This document shows, piece by piece, positions 7,174 through 15,886 of a stretch of 36,477 bases of DNA (the first letter of the stretch is position 1; every line of letters begins with the position of its first letter). The DNA comes from Deltaproteobacteria bacterium (lineage in GTDB: Bacteria; JADJOY01): NCBI GenBank assembly GCA_016713535.1, contig JADJOY010000015.1:1-36477 (forward strand), read 5' to 3'. The notes beneath the pieces were generated by a model. The model searched no databases, was not told the origin of the DNA, and was given only the letters and a program-made list of their open reading frames with translations. The position numbers and the translations under genes were made by a program.

Positions 7174-9618
7174 TCAGCGGCGCCGGCGCAGGCGCGCGAT
7201 CGCGATCAGCGCGGCGGCGAGCGGCGCCACCACGGCCGCGCGCTCGCGACCGGCGACGCTCGCGCCGGCGGCGGTGATGGTCGAGCCACAGTCGGCGGTG
7301 TCGCAGCCGTTGCCGATGCCGTCGCCGTCGGTGTCGGTCTGGAGCGGGTTGGCGAGGCTCGGGCAGTTGTCGTGGGAGTTCTCGATGCCGTCGCCGTCCG
7401 AGTCGGCGCCGGCGACGCACTGATAGATCCGCACGTCGTCGACGAACCAGCCGACGTCGCTGCCGAACTGGTCCGTCCCGATCCGGAACCGGAAGCGAAC
7501 GTCGAAGCCGGCGAGCGGCGAGAGGTCGAGCTGGGTCGCGGTGTAGCCCCAGCTATCGCCGGTGAAGCCTGCGCGGTTGCCGAGTGGGTTCCCGAACACA
7601 GCCGAGATCGTACCGTTGTAGGCCGCCCCCGCGGCGTAGAGCGGCAGCGTGTCGAACCAGGTGTTACCGCCGTCGGTCGAGTGCTCGAGGACGCCGCCGT
7701 CGAGGGCCGACTCGAAGCCCCACGAGTGGTTGAACTGCATCCGCGTGATGCCGGCGGGGATGTGCACCGACGCCGTCATCTTCGCCACCGAGTCGGAGAG
7801 GGTCTTGCCGTCGATCCCCCACAGGTTGTGGGTGCCGCTGGTCGCGAACGAGTCGTCGTAGATGCCGCCGCCGGCCGTCCACGCGGCGCTACCGATCAGC
7901 GCCTGCGAAGCCCACGTCGACGAGCTGGTGAACTCGAAGGTGTCGTAGAAGACCTGGCTCAGGTACTGGCCGCCCGGGCAGTAGGCGGGCACCACCGGCT
8001 GCGGGGGCGCGCACGGCCACGGGTTCGCGAGCTGCACCGCAGTGAGCGCGTTCGCGAGCTGGGTGCAATCGCCGGCGGTGATGCCCACCGCGCCGCCGAT
8101 CAGGTCGGCGCACGACTGGGTGAGCGCGCCCGCCGCGTCGGCGAAGTCCGACGCCGAGACCAGGTAGCGGGTGAGCGCGCGGTACTCGACGTGGGCCGCC
8201 TTGGTGAGGCCGATGCCGGTGACGGCGACGCCGTTGTAGGTGCCGCCGTCGACGAGGAGCTGGAAGGCGTGGTCGGGCACAAGGGCGTTGGTGTGGATCC
8301 CGCCCTGGTCGCCGCCCGGGTTCTCGCACTCGAACTGGGGGTCCGAGAGCTTGCCGGGAGCGCCGAGGGAGGTGGGATCGGCCATGTCGCGGATCGCGCC
8401 GACGTCGGGGATGTCCTCGCCGACCTCCCAGCGCACCCCCGCGGAGTCGCCGCCCACGCCGTTCCACTGGTCGACGGTCTCGCCGAAGATGTCGGCGAAC
8501 GACTCCGCGAGCGCTCCCGACTGCATGTACGAGAAGAGGTTCGCGGTCGAGTCGATCAGCGCGTGGGTGAGCTCGTGCGCGACGACGTCGTCGGCCTGCG
8601 CGTAGCCCTCGGTGAAGAACACCTCGGTGCCGTTCCAGCTCGCGTCGCCGTAGGGCGGGCAGGTCTTGCCGGTCGGGCAGTAGTGGACCGTGGTGACCAG
8701 CGGCGCGCCCGCGCCGTCGTAGCTGTCGCGGCCGAAGGTCGCGGCGAAGTAGTCGTAGAAGGTCCCCGAGTAGTCGTACGCGCGGTCGGTGTCCTCGTCG
8801 CCGGTGGCGGCTTGGCCCTCGGACCGCACCAGCGTGCCGGGCAGCGTGGCGCCCCCGCCCGCGGTGTAGACCTGCCGCTGGCGGGCGTGGGCGACCTGGC
8901 TGAAGGCCAGCAGCCGGACACCACTCTCGGCGTCGATCCAGACGAGCTCGCGCATGCTCGCGCCGCGCGCCTCGACGAACCACGCGAGCCGCGGGGGATG
9001 AGTGGCGCGGTCGAGGAGCGCGCGGCTCAGCACCTCGAGGCGCGGCGCGCCGAACGTGACGTCGGAGCGCGTGCCGTCGCGCTTCTCGAGCTCCTCGCGA
9101 GCGGCTGCGAGCGCCGCGCTCGCGGCCACGCGCGGCGTCGTGGCGAGGGCGCGCGGCACCACCGCGGTTCGCGCCAGCACCGCGCGCACGCCGTCGCGGT
9201 CGAGGTGGAGCGTGAGCTCGCCGCCCGTGACCGGCACGCCGCTCACGAGCTGCCGCAGCCGCACGTGCTCGAGACCGAGCTCGTCCGGCGCGCTCACCGC
9301 GCTCACCGCCACCGCACCCCGCCCGGCGAGCCCGAACGCGGCGCCGTACGCCTCGACGAAGGCGAGCGCGCTGGAGGCCGAGCTCGCCGCCGCACCGCTG
9401 TCGCGGATGACCCGCGCGGGCTCGGCGGAGACGAAGCTCGCGAGACCCGTGACCGGCGAGCGGGTGACGGACACCCGCCCGCTCGCGTGCGACTGCATCC
9501 TCGCGATCGCGTCGTCGATCGCGTCGGCGGCGAGTGCTCGCTCCGCCACCGCCGGCGCGGCGACGATCGCGAGGAAAGCGGCCCAGCGCACGAGCCACGC
9601 CCGTCGTGACGATCTCAT
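7174..9618 (-). CDS. Secreted M4 (thermolysin-like) metalloprotease with CTERM-like tail
   Basis: Zinc endopeptidase exported to the surface or medium, 814 residues. The ATG at 9618 is chosen for its GGGGAG upstream and for the signal peptide that follows (RRAWLVRWAAFLAIVAAPAVA). The propeptide region resembles FTP/PepSY (VSGVPVTGGELTLHLD). The catalytic zinc motif HELTH is near residues 348-352 (VVAHELTHALIDS) and the third ligand lies in GALAESFADIFGE. A C-terminal beta-sandwich (SGTHNLWGIDG ... WFVDDVRIYQC) precedes TSP3-type repeats (DSDGDGIENSHDNC, DTDGDGIGNGCDT), then a Cys, a hydrophobic helix (AAVVAPLAAALIAIA) and RLRRRR. The tail matches that of the surface protein ending at 3212. 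First gene of a pair with the GH5 enzyme. Confidence 0.92.
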   Translation of the reverse strand: MRSSRRAWLVRWAAFLAIVAAPAVAERALAADAIDDAIARMQSHASGRVSVTRSPVTGLASFVSAEPARVIRDSGAAASSASSALAFVEAYGAAFGLAGRGAVAVSAVSAPDELGLEHVRLRQLVSGVPVTGGELTLHLDRDGVRAVLARTAVVPRALATTPRVAASAALAAAREELEKRDGTRSDVTFGAPRLEVLSRALLDRATHPPRLAWFVEARGASMRELVWIDAESGVRLLAFSQVAHARQRQVYTAGGGATLPGTLVRSEGQAATGDEDTDRAYDYSGTFYDYFAATFGRDSYDGAGAPLVTTVHYCPTGKTCPPYGDASWNGTEVFFTEGYAQADDVVAHELTHALIDSTANLFSYMQSGALAESFADIFGETVDQWNGVGGDSAGVRWEVGEDIPDVGAIRDMADPTSLGAPGKLSDPQFECENPGGDQGGIHTNALVPDHAFQLLVDGGTYNGVAVTGIGLTKAAHVEYRALTRYLVSASDFADAAGALTQSCADLIGGAVGITAGDCTQLANALTAVQLANPWPCAPPQPVVPAYCPGGQYLSQVFYDTFEFTSSSTWASQALIGSAAWTAGGGIYDDSFATSGTHNLWGIDGKTLSDSVAKMTASVHIPAGITRMQFNHSWGFESALDGGVLEHSTDGGNTWFDTLPLYAAGAAYNGTISAVFGNPLGNRAGFTGDSWGYTATQLDLSPLAGFDVRFRFRIGTDQFGSDVGWFVDDVRIYQCVAGADSDGDGIENSHDNCPSLANPLQTDTDGDGIGNGCDTADCGSTITAAGASVAGRERAAVVAPLAAALIAIARLRRRR

Positions 9619-9735
9619 GAAGCTCCCCTGGGGCGCCCGCAGCGGTCGCGCGCGCCATCCGCGACCCGATCTTAGCGTGAGCCCCGGGGTTGGCTCCCAG
9701 CGCGGGGTCGTCGGCCGCGGCCTCGCCGCCATCCG

Positions 9736-10341
9736 TCATCCGTCGCGGGGCGCCGGCGCCACGCGGAGCATCGTGAAGTGCCCCGCCAGGACGCGCAGCG
9801 ATCCGAGCGCGGCGTACGCCTTGCCGACGAGGAGCGACGGATCGTCCGGGTACACCTGCACCACGTAGTCGCGCAGCACTCGCGCCGGGTGGTGCCACGG
9901 GTTCGCGCCGCGCCCGTAGTCGATGAGGAGCGCGTGCGGGTATCGCCCGTCGACCGTGCGCGGGTCGACCGGCACGACCTCGTACCAACCGTGCCTCCAC
10001 GGACGACCCTCCCGGGTGAGCGGGATCCAGGGGTCGCGTGGGCCGCCCGCTTGCTCGACCCACAGGTTGTGGCCCGAGATCACCGGGGCTGGGTTCACCG
10101 TGGGCGCCGGCGGCAGCGGCGAGAACACCTTGGTGAACCGCTTCACCCGGATCACCTCCGCGATCGGGGCGTGGTTGCGGCCGCGGTACTCCCAGCCGGC
10201 GATGTCCGCGGCGTGCGGCGTCGAGCCCCGCAGGAAGATCTCCTCGAGCGTCGCGGGCGCCGCCTCCCACAGCGCCGCGAAGTCGTAGCGCGCACCCGCC
10301 GCCCGGGTGAGCTGTGGGCCGCGCTCGCCGCCGAGCTTCAC
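9736..10341 (-). CDS. Conserved-looking protein of unknown function
   Basis: Not recognised. A 201-residue soluble protein with no signal peptide or membrane segment. GTG at 10341 overlaps the SDR stop (GTGA), so translation is probably coupled. Blocks that look conserved are EEIFLRGSTPHAADIAGWEY, EVIRVKRFTKVF, INPGHNLW-like PVISGHNLWVEQ, GWYEVVPVDPRTVDGRYPHA, LLIDYGRGANPWHHPARVL and DYVVQVYPDDPSLLVGKAY. The composition, aromatic with alternating hydrophobic residues, suggests a mostly beta fold that could enclose a hydrophobic ligand. Last gene of the five-gene operon, after an oxidoreductase; a role on the same substrate is inference. Confidence 0.75.
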   Translation of the reverse strand: MKLGGERGPQLTRAAGARYDFAALWEAAPATLEEIFLRGSTPHAADIAGWEYRGRNHAPIAEVIRVKRFTKVFSPLPPAPTVNPAPVISGHNLWVEQAGGPRDPWIPLTREGRPWRHGWYEVVPVDPRTVDGRYPHALLIDYGRGANPWHHPARVLRDYVVQVYPDDPSLLVGKAYAALGSLRVLAGHFTMLRVAPAPRDG

Positions 10342-11156
10342 GGGAGCCTGAGCTTCTGGCTGCGCCGCGCGGCGAGCGCCCCGATCGCCACGGTGAGTCG
10401 CGGCGCGAGGCGGCTCAGGTACCACAGCGCGCGCGCCTCGGCGGTGATCACGATGACGCCTCGATCGCGCGCGACGCCACGCAGGATCGCGCGCGCGCAC
10501 TCGTCGGCGGGGCGCAGCCGGAACGGCAGCTCGCGCATCGCGGCCTGCTTGTCGAGGTTCACGTATTCGAGCGAGTCCTTGAGCGGCGTGTCGATGAAGC
10601 CCGGGCACGCGACGCTCACCCGGACGCCATGGCCACGGGCCTCGGCGCGCAGCGTGAGCGAGAGCCCGACCACCGCGAACTTGGAGGCGTTGTAGGCGAT
10701 GCCGAGCGGGAGCGGCACCAGCCCGGCGATCGACGCGGTGTTCACGATGTGACCGCTGCGCTGCTCGATCATGACCGGATACGCGGCCTGGGTGCCGTGG
10801 ATCACGCCGTACAGGTTCACGTCGAGGATTCGGTGCCACGCGGCGAGGGTGAGGTCGCGCGCCTCGCCGACCATGCTGATCCCGGCGTTGTTGAACATCA
10901 GGTCGAGGCGTCCGTGGTCGCCCTGAACCCGCCGTACCAGGTCCTCGACCTGGCCAGCGTCGGTCACGTCCAGCGCCGCGGCGCTCGCCGCGCCTCCCCG
11001 CGCCGCGAGCTCGGCGGCCGCGCGCTCGGCCGCGGCGCCGTCGAGGTCGGCGAGCACCACCCGCGCGCCGTGGCGGGCGAGCTCCGCGCCGAGTGCCCGG
11101 CCGATGCCCGAGGCGCCGCCCGTGACGATCGCGGTCCGCCCCTCGAACGGGGTCAT
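10338..11156 (-). CDS. SDR-family NAD(P)-dependent oxidoreductase
   Basis: Classical short-chain dehydrogenase/reductase, 272 residues, cytoplasmic. ATG at 11156 overlaps the upstream lipoprotein stop (ATGA). The Rossmann motif TGGASGIG is at residues 12-19; a downstream ADLDG suggests NAD(H) preference (Asp at the end of beta-2). NNAG, the active-site Ser in NTASIAG and the Y..SK pair (YNASK) are present, followed by [10 protein letters not shown]. The C-terminal extension ([22 protein letters not shown]) is hydrophobic/basic and may contact the membrane. The substrate cannot be read from sequence. An alternative in-frame start upstream would give a 15-residue longer protein but would overlap the lipoprotein further. 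Confidence 0.9.
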   Translation of the reverse strand: MTPFEGRTAIVTGGASGIGRALGAELARHGARVVLADLDGAAAERAAAELAARGGAASAAALDVTDAGQVEDLVRRVQGDHGRLDLMFNNAGISMVGEARDLTLAAWHRILDVNLYGVIHGTQAAYPVMIEQRSGHIVNTASIAGLVPLPLGIAYNASKFAVVGLSLTLRAEARGHGVRVSVACPGFIDTPLKDSLEYVNLDKQAAMRELPFRLRPADECARAILRGVARDRGVIVITAEARALWYLSRLAPRLTVAIGALAARRSQKLRLP

Positions 11157-11608
11157 CGCGACCCTCGCGTCGCGGACCACAGGTACGACTCGCTCGAGCA
11201 CGGCGGGTCGCGCTCGATGGCGATGCGACCCGAGAGGTGGGCGTCGTCGCCGAAGCGGCCGTCGATGACGACGACCGTCCCGTCGGCGGGTGTGAGCTCG
11301 TCGACCGCGGTCGCGAACGCGATCTCGCCGTCCCGGACCCAGTTCTGCGCCGGCTCGGGGAAGAGCGTCAGGTCGCCGCCGCGGCTGCAGGTGCCGCCGG
11401 CGGTGACGCGGTAGCCGATCTCGAAGATGGCGATGCGGCCACCCTGGATCACGAGCTCGACGCGGCGGCTCTGCGAGGTCTCGCCGACCCAGGTGCCGTC
11501 GAACCGCGTCTCGCCCGCGTTGCCGCCGTCACCGCCACATCCGACGGCCCCGAGGGCGAGCGCGAGCGAAAGCGCGCCGAGCGCGCGCGACCGGAAGCCG
11601 TGGCTCAT
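11153..11608 (-). CDS. Small lipoprotein of unknown function
   Basis: 151 residues from ATG 11608; GTG at 11614 is also in frame and would overlap the ChrA stop as GTGA. The signal peptide has [11 protein letters not shown] as lipobox, followed by Gly/Asp-rich CGGDGGN, typical of outer-membrane lipoproteins. The mature domain is beta-rich: [53 protein letters not shown]. This resembles small lipocalin-like or META-like beta-barrel lipoproteins of the FxGTW...G type, but no family can be named. Two Cys (TCSRGG, PCSSESY) could form a disulphide. Stop overlaps the SDR start (ATGA). Confidence 0.8.
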   Translation of the reverse strand: MSHGFRSRALGALSLALALGAVGCGGDGGNAGETRFDGTWVGETSQSRRVELVIQGGRIAIFEIGYRVTAGGTCSRGGDLTLFPEPAQNWVRDGEIAFATAVDELTPADGTVVVIDGRFGDDAHLSGRIAIERDPPCSSESYLWSATRGSR

Positions 11609-11610
11609 CG

Positions 11611-12915
11611 TCACCCGCCCATCACCAGCCCGCGCGCGAGCCCCAGCAGGGCACCGGCGGCGACCACCTTCACGAGGTTCCAGTTCCATCGCACCATGCC
11701 GGAGAAGGTCGCGACCGCCACCACCGCCGCGAACGCGTTCACGCCGCCGCCCTCCGGGAAGAGGGTGTGCAGGCCGAACCACACCGCGAGGTTGAGGATC
11801 ACACCGACCACCGCCGCGGTCACCGCGGTGAGCGCGGTGCGCAGGCTCGCGACCTGGCGCAACGTCTCGACGTAGGGTGCGCCGACGAAGATCCACAGGA
11901 AACACGGCAGGAACGTGACCCAGGTGGTGATGAGCGCGCCGAGGGTTCCCGCCACCACGGGTGCCAGGGTGCCCGGGTGGTGGAAGGCGCCCAGGAAGCC
12001 CACGAACTGCACCACCATGATGAGCGGCCCGGGAGTGGTCTCGGCGAGGGCGAGGCCGTCGATCATGTGGTTGGGCGCGAGCCAGCCGAAGTGCTCGACG
12101 GCCTGCTGCGCCACGTACGGCAGCACCGCGTAGGCGCCGCCGAACGTGACCATCGCCGCTTTGCTGAAGAAGACGCCCAGCCCCACGAAGGTGCTGTGCC
12201 AGCCGAACACCACGCCGCACGCGACCACCGGCGCCCACCACAGCGCCCCGCACACCAGCACCACGCGTAACGCGCGCGCCCACGGATCCTGCACCGGTGG
12301 GGCCTCGACTGTGTCCTGCGCCGGGTCGCCGGAGAGATGCGGATCCTTGGTCCGGAAGAGCACGGGGTACGCCCTGCCGCCGAAGAAGCCGATCGCCGCG
12401 GCGCCGCCGACGATGAGCGGAAACGGCACGTGCGCGAAGTAGATCAAGACGAACGCCGCCGCGGCCAGCCCCCACGCGAGGCGGTTGGGCAGCGCCTTCT
12501 TGCCGATGCGCAGCACCGCGTGGGCGACGATCGCGAGCACCATTGGCTCGAGCCCGTCGAACACCGCCGCCACCAGCGGCACCTTGCCGTAGAGCGCGTA
12601 CACCACGCTCAGCGCCCACAAGAGCACCACCGACGGCAGCACGAACAGGGCACCCGCGACGATCCCGCCGCGCGTGCCGTGCAGCAGCCAGCCGCAGTAG
12701 GTGGCGAGCTGCTGCGCCTCGGGGCCCGGCAGCAGCGTGCAGAAGCTGAGCGCGTGGAGGAACCGCGGCTCGTCGATCCAGCGCCGCCGCGTCACCAGCT
12801 CCTCGTGCATGAGGGCGATCTGCCCCGCCGGTCCGCCGAAGCTCACGAACCCGAGCCACGTCCAGAAGCGCAGCGCCTCGTCGAACCCGGGGCGGACCAG
12901 CGGTGGCGTGTTCAT
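11611..12915 (-). CDS. chrA: Chromate transporter family protein (two-CHR-domain)
   Basis: Integral membrane efflux protein of the CHR superfamily, 434 residues, long two-domain type. The N-domain has [45 protein letters not shown] and [13 protein letters not shown]. After a hydrophilic linker with acidic/Pro-rich sequence, the C-domain has [47 protein letters not shown] and about five hydrophobic spans. The paired FGG-x-x and PGP motifs are characteristic. Substrate is chromate or sulfate-like anions by family. ATG at 12915 overlaps the SGNH stop (ATGA), and the stop is next to the lipoprotein starts. Its position among envelope genes of unknown role, not a chromate-resistance cluster, is unusual. 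Confidence 0.9.
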   Translation of the reverse strand: MNTPPLVRPGFDEALRFWTWLGFVSFGGPAGQIALMHEELVTRRRWIDEPRFLHALSFCTLLPGPEAQQLATYCGWLLHGTRGGIVAGALFVLPSVVLLWALSVVYALYGKVPLVAAVFDGLEPMVLAIVAHAVLRIGKKALPNRLAWGLAAAAFVLIYFAHVPFPLIVGGAAAIGFFGGRAYPVLFRTKDPHLSGDPAQDTVEAPPVQDPWARALRVVLVCGALWWAPVVACGVVFGWHSTFVGLGVFFSKAAMVTFGGAYAVLPYVAQQAVEHFGWLAPNHMIDGLALAETTPGPLIMVVQFVGFLGAFHHPGTLAPVVAGTLGALITTWVTFLPCFLWIFVGAPYVETLRQVASLRTALTAVTAAVVGVILNLAVWFGLHTLFPEGGGVNAFAAVVAVATFSGMVRWNWNLVKVVAAGALLGLARGLVMGG

Positions 12916-13948
12916 CCGGGAGTTCCGATCAGGCGCTGCTCGTCGAGGAATGCGGCGGTGGCCTCGCCGACGAGCCGGTGGCCCGCGGCGCCCGGATGCC
13001 ACGGGTCGTCGGGATGGATGCGCAGCGTGAGCGGCGGAGGATCGCCAAACACACGCCGCAAGTCGAGGACCGGCACGCCTAGCTCGCGGGCGATCCCCAC
13101 CATCCGATCCCCCGGCCCGCTCGAGGTCGGGTGGGGCGGCGTCCAGGTAGGGAAGGACGACGACCGCGAGCCGCGCGCCGCTCGCGCGCGCGGGCGGCGA
13201 TCGCCGCGTACGCCGCGCCGTTCGCCTGGTCGAGGCGATCGAGCAGCGGCGCTCCCGGGTCGTGCGGGAGGGCGCGCAGCAGCCGCCGCGCGAGCGCCGA
13301 GCGGGTGGCGAGCGCGCGCTCCGCGGCGCCGCCGCCGAGGGCGAGCGGTACCAGCTCGGGCGCCACGAAGTCGACCCGCCAGTGGTCGCCCTCGAGGCGC
13401 TGCGTCTCGCTCGCGCCGAAGTCGTTGAGGCAGAACCCGATCACCACCAGGTCGGGCGCGAGCGCGGCCCCGTGACGCTCGAACCACGCCGCCTCCTGCG
13501 CCGCGTTGTAGCCGATCACCCCGGCGTTCCAGACCTCGATCGCGCTCATCGTCCCCGGACGGCGGCCGTCGAGCGCTCGCTCCATCACCTTCGGATACGT
13601 GCTCTCGAGCGGAAGTCCGGCGCCGAGCGTGACCGAGTCGCCGAGCACGAGGACGCGGAACGCACCGATCGGCTTGGCGAGCGGCCGCTCGAGGTCGCGC
13701 ACCCCGTGGGCGTTGATGTGGACGTCGCCGAAGGTGACGCCGGGCACCAGCTCGTAGCCGAGCGGCGCCGGCGCCGGACGATGCAGGCGGTAGGCGTCGT
13801 TCGACGATGGGAACGTCATCGTGCCGATCACGCGCGGCCGCTCGGCGAGGCGCGCGAGGCCTTCGGCGAGGGCGAACGCGAGCGCGATCGACACGCCGAG
13901 CGCGAGCGCCGCGGCGACGGTCCGCTTCACGCCGGGGCCGCGGATCAT
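12912..13948 (-). CDS. SGNH/GDSL-family hydrolase (two frame breaks)
   Basis: Membrane-anchored or exported esterase-type protein. ATG at 13948 (or GTG at 13930) precedes a single hydrophobic segment [21 protein letters not shown]. Block I is [15 protein letters not shown] (nucleophile Ser), then [22 protein letters not shown] and VIGFCLNDF (block III Asn). The final Asp-x-x-His block is [20 protein letters not shown]. The frame breaks twice: near 13170 two bases are missing (or one extra), and near 13115 one G is extra. The middle frame reads [13 protein letters not shown] between them. Net correction gives 346 whole codons. First gene of the five-gene operon; the stop overlaps the ChrA ATG. 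The acyl substrate is unknown. Confidence 0.8.
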
Positions 13949-13986
13949 CGGGCTATAGTCGCCGGGCTCGGCGAACGGAGGGCGGT

Positions 13987-15876
13987 GTGAGTCGAATCGC
14001 GAAGGTGATGGGAGTGGCGCTGGGTGGCTGGCTGCTCGCGTCGGTGGGAGCCCGCGCGCACGCGCGTGAGGTGCGGGTGCCCATCCTCTTCGATCACGCG
14101 TTGCTGCGCCAGCGGCTCGTGCAGCAGGTCTACACCGAGCCCGGCGAGTCGATGCACGCCTGGCAGGACGAGGACGACTGCAACACGCTGGTGCTGAGCG
14201 AGCCACGGCTCGCGACCGTCGACGGCCGCCTGCAGCTGAAGAGCAAGGCCGCCGCGCGCGCGGCGACCCCCATCTTCGGGTGGTGCCTCTTCTCCCTCGA
14301 GTGGAGCGGCACGCTCGAGGTCCTCGAGGAGCCGGTGATCGATCCGCAGGCGCCGGTCGTGCGCTTCGAGGTCGTCGACTCGAACATCTACGACGCGCAG
14401 GGCGAGAAGGGGATCGCCGGGAAGCTCTGGGACCTGGCGAAGGAGACCGTCGCGCCGCGGCTCGCCGGCGTCACCTTCGACCTGCGCGGCGCGCTCCACG
14501 AGCTCGGCGAGGTGCTGACCACGGTGCTGCCCGACGACGACGCCGCGTGGACCCGCGCGGTGGCGGACTCGGTCCGGCTCGCCGCCATCGATCCCGAGGA
14601 CGGTGGTGTGCGAGCCGTGCTGGCGTTCGACCTGCCACCGCGGGCGCCGGCACCCGACTCGGCGCTGCCGGCGGAAGGCGAAGCCGAGCCCGCGCTCACC
14701 CCCGAGGAGCTCGCACGCTGGGAGCGCTCGTGGCAGCAGTGGGACGCCTTCTTCACCTACATCATCAAGCGCATCGCACTCGACGCCGACCCGGCGCGCG
14801 CCGAGGAGCTGCGCGCCGAGCTCTTCGCGGTGCTCGTCGACGCGCGCCTCGACCTCCTCGTGGCGCTCGCCCCCACGGCGCCAGGCCAGCCCGACCCGGT
14901 CCGCGCGCTGTTCGTGAAGAGCTGGCAGCGGCTGACGCCGGTGCTGCGCGACCTCGAGCCCTCGCTCCCCGGCCAGGCGGGCCTCACGTACCTGAGCTTC
15001 ATCGCCGCGGGCGACGCGCTCGCGGCGCTCGACGAGCTCGGCGACGAGAGCCCGCTCGAGCTCTCGGCCGACGGGCTCAGGCGCATGGCGCGGATCGTCG
15101 GCCCGCGCGACGAGGGCGACCCGCTCGTCTACACGACCGAGATCGATCCGCAGCTTCGCGAGCTGTTCGGCTTCGGCGCACCCATCGAGCCGCCCGACGA
15201 CTATCCCGACGAGGGCCCCATCGCCCGCCTCCTCGGCCTCGTGGTGGGCACGGCGTGGGCGGCGGACGGGCCCGACTCGGCGCTCGGCAAGAAGCTCCAC
15301 CAGTGGGTGCCGAGCCCCGAGGACGTGAGCCAGTACCTGCCGCTGGTGCGGGAGTTGCTCGTCCAGATCGGCGGGCGCACCCTCGACGCGGCCAAGCTCG
15401 ATCGGCCGTTCGCCGAGGTCTACAAGCGCGCGGTGCTCGCCACCGCGTGGCAGGAGAGCTGCTGGCGGCAGTGGGTGAAGGAGAACGGCCGCATCCGCCC
15501 CATCCAGTCGGCGGTGGGCTCGGTCGGGCTCGTGCAGATCAACAAGAACGTGTGGCGCGGCGTCTACGACCTGAAGGGGCTCACCAACGACGTCGCCTAC
15601 AACGCCCGCGCCGGGACCGAGATCCTCATCCACTACCTGCGCGACTACGCGGTGAAGAAGGGTGAGCACAGCGCCACCGGCAACGTCGACAACCTGGCGC
15701 GCTCGACCTACGCGATCTACAACGGTGGCCCCGGCCACCTGCGCCGCTACCGCGACCCCAAGGAGCGCGCCGACCTCAAGAAGATCGACGCGCTCTTCTG
15801 GGCCAAGTACCAGGCCGTCAAGGCCGGCCGCGAGCTGGACGTCGCCCAGTGCCTGGGCGGAAGCCCGGCCGAGTAG
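13987..15876 (+). CDS. Large exported lytic transglycosylase
   Basis: Peptidoglycan-cleaving enzyme, 629 residues, periplasmic by its N-terminal signal peptide (MGVALGGWLLASVGARAHA). GTG at 13987 has GGAGG about five bases upstream. The C-terminal domain is goose-lysozyme/SLT-like: the catalytic Glu in AWQESCWRQW (around residue 489), GSVGLVQINKNVWRGVYD, then YNARAGTEILIHYL and YAIYNGGPGHLRRY. The first roughly 450 residues have no recognised domain: a Cys pair region (DDCNTLVLSE, FGWCLFSLEW) and a helical, acidic middle. The large N-domain of unknown role is odd for this family. It is followed 10 bp later by the GH84 gene and is transcribed away from the ChrA operon. Confidence 0.88.
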   Translation: MSRIAKVMGVALGGWLLASVGARAHAREVRVPILFDHALLRQRLVQQVYTEPGESMHAWQDEDDCNTLVLSEPRLATVDGRLQLKSKAAARAATPIFGWCLFSLEWSGTLEVLEEPVIDPQAPVVRFEVVDSNIYDAQGEKGIAGKLWDLAKETVAPRLAGVTFDLRGALHELGEVLTTVLPDDDAAWTRAVADSVRLAAIDPEDGGVRAVLAFDLPPRAPAPDSALPAEGEAEPALTPEELARWERSWQQWDAFFTYIIKRIALDADPARAEELRAELFAVLVDARLDLLVALAPTAPGQPDPVRALFVKSWQRLTPVLRDLEPSLPGQAGLTYLSFIAAGDALAALDELGDESPLELSADGLRRMARIVGPRDEGDPLVYTTEIDPQLRELFGFGAPIEPPDDYPDEGPIARLLGLVVGTAWAADGPDSALGKKLHQWVPSPEDVSQYLPLVRELLVQIGGRTLDAAKLDRPFAEVYKRAVLATAWQESCWRQWVKENGRIRPIQSAVGSVGLVQINKNVWRGVYDLKGLTNDVAYNARAGTEILIHYLRDYAVKKGEHSATGNVDNLARSTYAIYNGGPGHLRRYRDPKERADLKKIDALFWAKYQAVKAGRELDVAQCLGGSPAE

Positions 15877-15886
15877 CCGGCATCTC

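Noticed and set aside
7081-9609. 842-codon plus-strand frame opposite the M4 protease
   Set aside because: The minus strand holds an intact protease with HELTH, signal peptide and tail; the plus frame has low-complexity composition.
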